Source of the DNA: an uncultured Bacillaceae bacterium | GTDB lineage: Bacteria > Bacillota > Bacilli > Bacillales > Caldibacillaceae | Direction of reading: 5' to 3' | DNA length: 46,412 nt | Assembly (NCBI GenBank): GCA_937934645.1 | Contig: CALGYZ010000051.1 | Location: 1 to 46,412, forward strand | Shown here: one piece after another, positions 41,298-46,412 of the stretch | Layout of the letters: the number at the start of each line of letters is the position of its first letter | How positions within the stretch are numbered: position 1 is the first letter of the stretch | The notes under the pieces: model-generated | What the model was told of the DNA's origin: nothing | What the model saw: the letters and a program-made list of their open reading frames with translations, nothing else | Database searches by the model: none | Program-made: the position numbers and the translations under genes

Positions 41298-43304
41298 TTG
41301 AGAAAAGCGGATTCTTTAAAACGGGGTATTTATATTTTATTTATCACCATCTTTCTTTTATTTTCTATACTGATTTTCCGTCTCGGATATATGCAAGTTT
41401 TAAAAGGTAAAGAATATACCGAGGCAGTGAAACGTGCGGATGTTACATCGGTCGGATATCCGGTTCCGCGGGGGAAAATCTATGACAGCAAACACCGGCT
41501 TGTTGTTTACAACACCGGGGAAAGAGCAATCACTTATACTCCGCCGAAATATCCGAAACCGGAAGATTTTTTGGAGTTGGCAAAAAAGTTAAGCCGGCAT
41601 ATTTCCATGAATGAAAAGGATAAGCAAAAAGTTACCGAACGGGATTTAAAGGATATTTGGCTGCTGGAAAATCAACATGGCCGGCATTTGATTACGGAAG
41701 AGGAAGAAGAACGGTTTAAAAAACAAAAGTTAACCGAAAATGATCTCTACCAATTAAAGTTAAAACGGATTAAAAAGAAAGATTTAGAAGAAATTGATTT
41801 AAATATGGCAGCGATTTACCGTAAACTTTCTTCTGCACCCGCATTTACCCCGGTAATGATCAAAAATGAAAAAGTAACGGACCGGGAGTTTGCGGCTGTC
41901 AGTGAACGGCTGGGAGAGTTTCCGGGTATTGATGTTACGACTGATTGGAAAAGAAAAAGGAATTACGGCGATACATTTTGGAATATGCTGGGCGGGGTAA
42001 CTACTGACGATGAAGGCCTTCCTTTGGAAAAAGCAGACTACTATATGGCGAAAGGCTATGAAAGAAATGACCGCGTCGGAAAAAGTTATATTGAAGAAAT
42101 GTATGATGAGATTTTGCTGGGCAGAAAGAAAGGATTAGAGATTGCGACTAACCGGAACGGGGAAATTACAGAAACAAAGGTGAGGGCAGAAGGACATAGC
42201 GGTTATAATCTAGTTCTCACAATTGACATGAAATTTCAGGAAAAAGTAGAAAAAATATTGGAAGAAGAACTGAAAAATGCCATGGGCAGTCCGTATACAG
42301 ATACATTGGATACTGCTTTTGCCGTTGCCATAGAACCGAAAACGGGATATATTCTTGCGATGTCCGGAAAAGTATACGACCGGGAAGCGCAACAATTCCG
42401 TGACTATACCCCGGGTACCTTTACTTTCGCTTTTGAACAAGGTTCGGTCGTTAAAGGGGCAACCATGCTGGCGGGCTATGCGTCAGGTGTGAGGGAAATC
42501 GGGGAAAAAGAACTTGATGAAGTTATGAGAATCCGCGGTTCCGGCACTTTTTCTTCCCATACGGTTATGGGCCATATTAATGATCTAACAGCCCTGGAAC
42601 GATCATCTAATGTTTATATGTGGAAAACGGCCATTGAAATGATGGGGGGGAAGTATGTGCCCGGTGCCCCGTTAAAATATGATCATGAAAAAATCGAAAA
42701 AATCCGCTATTATTTTCATCAACTCGGTCTCGGTGTTCCTACCGGAATCGGATTTCCGAATGAAACAGCAGGAATGAAAGGAACAAATCCGGGAACGTAT
42801 TTTCAAATTGCCATCGGCCAGCTGGATACATATACACCGATGCAAGTAGCTCAATATATGGCAACAATCGCCAACGGCGGCTACCGGATGAAACCGCAGC
42901 TTGTGAAAGAAATACGAAAGCCGATGAAGAAGGATAACGGACCGGGTACTTTAGTAAAAGCTGTTAACCCGGTTGTTTTAAACAGGGTAGAAATGTCTGA
43001 CGAAATGATTGAACGGGTCCGGGAGGGCTTTTGGCTTGTTACTCATGGCGCACAAGGAACAGCAACTGGTTTTTTCAGCGGGGAGCCCTACAATCCGGCG
43101 GGGAAAACCGGTACCGCCGAATCATATAAAAACGGTATAAAAACCTGGAATTTGGTTTTCGCCGGTTTTGCTCCCTATGATGAACCGGAGATCGCCATTG
43201 CTGTTACGGTCCCCCATGCCTATCGCGATGGGGTCCCGCAACCCCACAGTGCGGCAAACCAGATCAGCCAGCGGATTTTCCGTGCATTTTTCGGACTTGA
43301 ATAA
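41298..43304 (+). CDS. Class B penicillin-binding protein (PBP2-like transpeptidase)
   Basis: A 668-residue membrane-anchored D,D-transpeptidase. One N-terminal span (about 10-30, ILFITIFLLFSILIF), a PBP dimerisation domain with RGKIYDSKHR and a long charged Lys/Glu-rich segment (about 95-175), then the transpeptidase domain. Active-site motifs are S383-V-V-K386, S436-S-N438 and K603-T-G605 (AGKTGTAES). No PASTA domains. It resembles PbpA/PbpH of B. subtilis, used in side-wall elongation. The start is TTG after GGGGAGGG. A terminator at 43344-43375 ends the unit. Confidence 0.92.
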   Translation: MRKADSLKRGIYILFITIFLLFSILIFRLGYMQVLKGKEYTEAVKRADVTSVGYPVPRGKIYDSKHRLVVYNTGERAITYTPPKYPKPEDFLELAKKLSRHISMNEKDKQKVTERDLKDIWLLENQHGRHLITEEEEERFKKQKLTENDLYQLKLKRIKKKDLEEIDLNMAAIYRKLSSAPAFTPVMIKNEKVTDREFAAVSERLGEFPGIDVTTDWKRKRNYGDTFWNMLGGVTTDDEGLPLEKADYYMAKGYERNDRVGKSYIEEMYDEILLGRKKGLEIATNRNGEITETKVRAEGHSGYNLVLTIDMKFQEKVEKILEEELKNAMGSPYTDTLDTAFAVAIEPKTGYILAMSGKVYDREAQQFRDYTPGTFTFAFEQGSVVKGATMLAGYASGVREIGEKELDEVMRIRGSGTFSSHTVMGHINDLTALERSSNVYMWKTAIEMMGGKYVPGAPLKYDHEKIEKIRYYFHQLGLGVPTGIGFPNETAGMKGTNPGTYFQIAIGQLDTYTPMQVAQYMATIANGGYRMKPQLVKEIRKPMKKDNGPGTLVKAVNPVVLNRVEMSDEMIERVREGFWLVTHGAQGTATGFFSGEPYNPAGKTGTAESYKNGIKTWNLVFAGFAPYDEPEIAIAVTVPHAYRDGVPQPHSAANQISQRIFRAFFGLE

Positions 43305-43343
43305 AAAGTAATATAACACTATAAAAGTGACTATTTAAATAGT

Positions 43344-43375
43344 AAAAAAGCGGCTTTTTAAAAAGCCGCTTTTTT
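43344..43375 (+). terminator. Terminator after the PBP gene
   Basis: AAAAAGCGGCTTT / AAAGCCGCTTTTT, nearly perfect with T6; the following 43376-43592 is AT-rich leader of the next gene. Confidence 0.9.
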
Positions 43376-43592
43376 ATGTAATTCAGCTTATAAATAAGCG
43401 TCATAAACAGGTAAAAAATGTTAAATTGTGTATTATTATCCAAATGTTGGAAGAAAATACCTAGTATGATAGTATCTATTATTACAATTGAATTACAAAA
43501 ACACTAGTAAACTACCAAATTCCTACAATAATAGATATAATAGGTATTAGTATAAAAGTAGCACAAGGTTTAGTACATACGGGGGGATCATT

Positions 43593-44795
43593 TTGGGTAA
43601 AAAAAATGTCATTAAATGTGTAACAGCAAGTGCCGCGATTGCTTCAGCTTTATTTTTTGCGGCGGACGAAGCCGGGGCAGCGACCCATAAAGTTAAGCGC
43701 GGTGAATCGCTTTGGTTAATTGCTCAAAAGTATAATACGACGGTCGCAAAACTTAAAAGCATTAACAATTTAAAATCTGATATTATTTATCCGAACCAAG
43801 TATTAAAAGTTGGAAGCGGTTCTTCTACAGCATCTGGCACTTCGTCAACTAAGACATACACAGTCAAACGGGGAGATACGTTAAGTGGAATCGCTTTAAA
43901 ATATAAAGTTACAGTAAAAGATTTAATGAATTGGAATAACTTATCATCGACGTTAATTTATCCCGGAGATGTTCTTTCGGTTAGCGGTCCAAGTAAAAGT
44001 TCTTCCAAAAGCAACAAAAGTTCAAACAGCGGAAAAAGCTCCGGAACGGAAACAACTTATACAGTAAAGCGCGGAGACACTTTAAGCGGCATCGCTTTCA
44101 GATATGGTGTATCATATAAAGATTTAATGAAATGGAATAATTTAACAACGACGCTGATTTTCCCGGGAGATGTATTAAAAATTAAAGGTGGCAGTCCGTC
44201 CGGAAACAGTTCAGGTTCATCAACATCCGGCGGAAATAAAGGAATAACAACCTATACCGTTAAAAAAGGTGACTCGCTCTGGAAAATCAGTAGGCAATTC
44301 GGAATCACAATTGCCCAGTTGAAATCTTTGAACAATTTACGATCTGATGTGATCTATCCCGGACAAAAATTGACCGTAAAAGGAAGCGCCAATACGGGAT
44401 CTGGCAGTTCGAACCAAACATCCGGCAGCGGTTATAACGTAAATAAATTAATTAATGTGGCCAAAAGTTTTATCGGTGTTCCTTATGTTTGGGGAGGATC
44501 CTCACCGAGTGGCTTTGACTGCAGCGGTTTTATATATTATGTATACAATCAGGCCGGTAAAAAAATACCACGGACAAATGCTGAAGGATATTATAACCGT
44601 TCCTATTATGTCAGCAAACCGCAGGTGGGCGATCTTGTATTTTTCAAAAATACATATAAAAAGGGGATTTCCCACCTCGGAATTTATATAGGAAATAACC
44701 AATTCATTAATGCAAACAATAACGGTGTTGAAATTACAAGCTTAAACAATTCATACTGGAAGAGACATTTTGACAGCTTCAAACGGTTTTACTAA
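43593..44795 (+). CDS. Secreted D,L-endopeptidase with four LysM domains and an NlpC/P60 domain
   Basis: A 400-residue cell-wall hydrolase like LytE/LytF/CwlS. The signal peptide is about residues 1-30 (AIASALFFAADEAGAA). Four LysM peptidoglycan-binding repeats start near residues 31, 88, 154 and 220 (YTVKRGDTLSGIA, YPGDVL types), joined by Ser/Gly-rich linkers. The C-terminal NlpC/P60 domain has catalytic Cys310 in GFDCSGFIYY, His in ISHLGIYIG and a third polar residue in FINANN. It cuts gamma-D-Glu-mDAP bonds during growth or separation. The start is TTG after GGGGGATC. Confidence 0.93.
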   Translation: MGKKNVIKCVTASAAIASALFFAADEAGAATHKVKRGESLWLIAQKYNTTVAKLKSINNLKSDIIYPNQVLKVGSGSSTASGTSSTKTYTVKRGDTLSGIALKYKVTVKDLMNWNNLSSTLIYPGDVLSVSGPSKSSSKSNKSSNSGKSSGTETTYTVKRGDTLSGIAFRYGVSYKDLMKWNNLTTTLIFPGDVLKIKGGSPSGNSSGSSTSGGNKGITTYTVKKGDSLWKISRQFGITIAQLKSLNNLRSDVIYPGQKLTVKGSANTGSGSSNQTSGSGYNVNKLINVAKSFIGVPYVWGGSSPSGFDCSGFIYYVYNQAGKKIPRTNAEGYYNRSYYVSKPQVGDLVFFKNTYKKGISHLGIYIGNNQFINANNNGVEITSLNNSYWKRHFDSFKRFY

Positions 44796-44838
44796 TAACC
44801 AAAAGAAGCAGCAGAAAACGCTGCTTCTTTTGGTTATT
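44794..44838. terminator. Perfect 19-bp bidirectional terminator
   Basis: AATAACCAAAAGAAGCAGC pairs without mismatch with GCTGCTTCTTTTGGTTATT around a 7-base loop. It overlaps the ends of both converging genes. Confidence 0.9.
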
Positions 44839-45268
44839 TCTGCGGTGCAGACGGTATGGATATGTTTTGCAATGCTTCGCCTGCTTCATCAGCAAATTGA
44901 TGTTGTACGGCCAAATCGCCGAGGGAAACCATTCCGATTATTTCACCATTCTCCACTACCGGTAGACGGCGGATTTGTTGTTCTGCCATTAATTCAGCCG
45001 CCTGATCCACATTCATGTCAGGCGTTGCTTTTACAATTTTCTGTGCTGTCATAACTTCAGATACAGGAGTTTGCGGGTTTTCACCTTGTGCGGTTGTCCG
45101 GAGTGTAATGTCACGGTCGGTGACAATGCCTGTAATTTTTCCATCATTATTTACTACGGGTATTGCGCCGATATTATACCGGCTCATTAATTCAGCAGCT
45201 TCTTGAACCGTTTGGTTTTCATTGACAGTAATGACATCAGTTGTCATAATTTCTTTTAGTTTTGTCAT
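44834..45268 (-). CDS. CBS-domain protein (YhcV-like)
   Basis: A 144-residue protein made of two CBS domains: MTTDVITVNENQTVQEAAEL ... IGAIPVVNNDGKITGIVTDRDI, and KATPDMNVDQAAELM ... IRRLPVVENGEIIGMVSLGDL. Such stand-alone pairs bind adenine nucleotides and act as energy sensors. ATG 45268 follows CGGAGGGAC; the longer upstream frame lies before that site. Ends in the shared terminator. Confidence 0.9.
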   Translation of the reverse strand: MTKLKEIMTTDVITVNENQTVQEAAELMSRYNIGAIPVVNNDGKITGIVTDRDITLRTTAQGENPQTPVSEVMTAQKIVKATPDMNVDQAAELMAEQQIRRLPVVENGEIIGMVSLGDLAVQHQFADEAGEALQNISIPSAPQK

Positions 45269-45441
45269 GCTCTGTCCCTCCGTGTATATGTTCATTCATT
45301 AGGATGGAACAGGATGTGTGAAATATTATTGTTAAATCTCTCCTTAAAATGCCGTTTTTTCCTTATAAATGAAAATTATGTTGAAGCTGTCCCGACAGAG
45401 AGGTTGACATATGGCAGTTATAAGCCGGCATTCAAATTTTA

Positions 45442-45966
45442 TCAGCTCCACATTTTTTGTAAATCGTTGGTAATTAAGATTTCAATTTCACCGCTGACTT
45501 TATTCAGTTTTTTTACTTTTGCCAAAATCCGTTTGCTCATCGAAATTTTTGGAAATAAATCGGGCATGATTTCTGCCGGCACAAGGCCGATGACTTGTCC
45601 TTCTTTATTATAAATCGGCAGGGATGTACGGTCGTTGCGGGGGTCATCCCAAATATATACTTGATCATTGACTTTTAAATCACTTAATACACGATCATCA
45701 GAAACAGCTTCTGCCTTGCTGAGGCGGACTGAGTCATAAATGTACGGTTCGTCCAGATTCCAGCCGCAACTGCTGCACACTTTTATAAGGCTGTTTATTC
45801 TTACGTAATTGTTCTTTTCACAGCGAGGGCAGGTGTAAAAATTATAATTGTCGTTCACTATGCCTTTTACTATTTCTGTCTCGGTTTGCACAGTATCGTC
45901 CTTTTTGATCAAAAGTATAAATAGTATTAATATTAAGAAACTTAAAATTAATGTGTAAGACATCAT
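45442..45966 (-). CDS. Membrane-anchored zinc-ribbon protein, possibly with a HIRAN-like domain
   Basis: A 174-residue protein, family not recognised. The N-terminal span YTLILSFLILILFILLI is followed by a four-cysteine zinc ribbon (CPRC, then CSSC 17 residues later, in the region of residues 47-70). The C-terminal part (about 100-174) has DPRNDRTSLPIYNKEGQVIGLVPAE, which recalls the small beta-barrel HIRAN fold, then ILAKVKKLN. An orientation with the ribbon in the cytoplasm is likely. GGGGTGGTG precedes the ATGATG start (45966 or 45963). Terminal genes on both sides are unrelated. Confidence 0.7.
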   Translation of the reverse strand: MMSYTLILSFLILILFILLIKKDDTVQTETEIVKGIVNDNYNFYTCPRCEKNNYVRINSLIKVCSSCGWNLDEPYIYDSVRLSKAEAVSDDRVLSDLKVNDQVYIWDDPRNDRTSLPIYNKEGQVIGLVPAEIMPDLFPKISMSKRILAKVKKLNKVSGEIEILITNDLQKMWS

Positions 45967-46026
45967 CACCACCCCTTTGTTGCCGTTTATTAACATCTGA
46001 ACATTCGTATAAAACGGAAAATAAAA

Positions 46027-46041
46027 TTGGAAACGTTTACA
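46027..46041. promoter_or_regulatory. CcpA cre site
   Basis: TTGGAAACGTTTACA matches WTGNAANCGNWNNCW at every position. It lies 60 bases upstream of the zinc-ribbon gene and about 370 bases before a gene beyond the right edge, so it could control either. Confidence 0.6.
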
Positions 46042-46412
46042 TATCTAATTTTATTCTACATCAAATCTTCAGAAAAAATACGGAAATTCTTAAGTAAAGC
46101 TGTTTTTTGCATGAAACAGATAAATTATAAATAAAATTTTACAATAATGTAATAAATTGAAGCTTCTTATGTTTCCGGAAAAATATTTTTAAGATATGGG
46201 CAAAAGTTTTACAAGAGTAACTAAAATTGAACCTCTGTGTAAACAAATTTGGTAAATATTGTAAATAATATTGAAAAGTTTTTTACAGAAAATCAAATTC
46301 TGCACATGTTTTGTCAATAAGAAGCTGACTGATCTTCTTAATTGTTTTCGGTTCCATGTAATTTTTTGGAATATACGGTAAAATTATAGTAGCAGTAGGA
46401 AAAGGAGGTAAT
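46042..46412 (+). other. AT-rich leader of a gene beyond the right edge
   Basis: No coding frame of note is seen. The window ends in aaaaggaggtaat, a near-perfect Shine-Dalgarno sequence, so a plus-strand gene starts just outside. Several TGTAAA-type half-sites (tgtgtaaacaaa, ttgtaaataat, 46235-46270) recall WalR repeats, but their spacing does not fit the TGTWAH-N5-TGTWAH rule. Confidence 0.5.

Noticed and set aside
46235..46270. WalR (YycF) binding repeats near the right edge and before the LysM endopeptidase
   Set aside because: TGTAAA-like half-sites occur, but the spacing does not fit the TGTWAH-N5-TGTWAH rule and the region is very AT-rich.
1..46412. CRISPR array, rRNA operon, prophage block or plasmid origin
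   Set aside because: No regularly spaced direct repeats, rRNA segments, phage structural genes or replication genes were found; the holin-like gene stands alone.

Overview
The window looks like a chromosome segment of a low-GC, endospore-forming member of the Bacillaceae. The evidence is: strong AGGAGG-type ribosome binding sites, frequent TTG/GTG starts, a T-box leader, a YhcN/YlaJ-type spore lipoprotein, LysM/NlpC cell-wall hydrolase architecture, a YaaO-type decarboxylase, and Fnr-, Fur-, CcpA- and TreR-like operator sequences matching Bacillus consensus. Genus and species cannot be fixed from the sequence alone. All family assignments come from reading the translations; no database search was run.

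Layout. 1-544: edge of an IS1182-like insertion sequence whose transposase seems internally deleted. 578-3810: a DUF59 / NnrS-like membrane protein / DUF2249 cluster around a Crp/Fnr regulator, with a perfect Fur box and three Fnr-like boxes. 4104-12186: an Lrp/AsnC regulator, then a probable aromatic (or branched-chain) amino-acid catabolic operon: an NSS Na+ symporter, phenylalanine dehydrogenase, and E1alpha, E1beta, E2 and E3 of a 2-oxoacid dehydrogenase complex. Four of these six genes carry a nonsense mutation or one-base indel. 12267-14217: flavin reductase, RidA and a carboxylesterase. 14432-17162: a proline-type T-box leader and proBA. 17308-23382: acyl-CoA synthetase, a HesB-like protein, GMP reductase, alanine dehydrogenase, gamma-carbonic anhydrase and a YjaZ-like protease. 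23489-27211: a trehalose PTS locus in which EIIA-EIIB-EIIC form one gene (broken by one missing base) plus phosphotrehalase. 27383-32770: HAD phosphatase, holin-like protein, chemoreceptor, Ogt, TenA and an ABC ATPase. 32887-35384: a persulfide-responsive operon (DsrE-like protein and a CoA-disulfide reductase/rhodanese/TusA triple fusion) under CstR/CsoR-like operators. 35482-35555: tRNA-Pro(GGG). 35853-37310: a radical SAM/SPASM enzyme followed at once by a 28-codon peptide gene and a terminator, the best candidate here for an undescribed peptide-modification system. 37374-46412: decarboxylase, an orphan protein, spore lipoprotein, pseudouridine synthase, class B PBP, D,L-endopeptidase, a CBS protein and a membrane-anchored zinc-ribbon protein.

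How the genes fit together. The 4.1-12.2 kb block reads as import of an amino acid, oxidative deamination to a 2-oxoacid and oxidative decarboxylation to an acyl-CoA, with a CcpA cre-like site in the leader. The 0.6-3.8 kb block reads as a low-oxygen/nitrogen-oxide and iron-controlled sulfur-carrier/haem-metal module. The 33-35 kb block handles sulfane sulfur and CoA persulfide. Proline synthesis is controlled by uncharged tRNA-Pro, and a tRNA-Pro gene lies 20 kb away.

The clustering of frameshifts in dispensable catabolic genes, with housekeeping genes intact, suggests real gene decay. Because most lesions are losses of one G, sequencing error must be excluded first.
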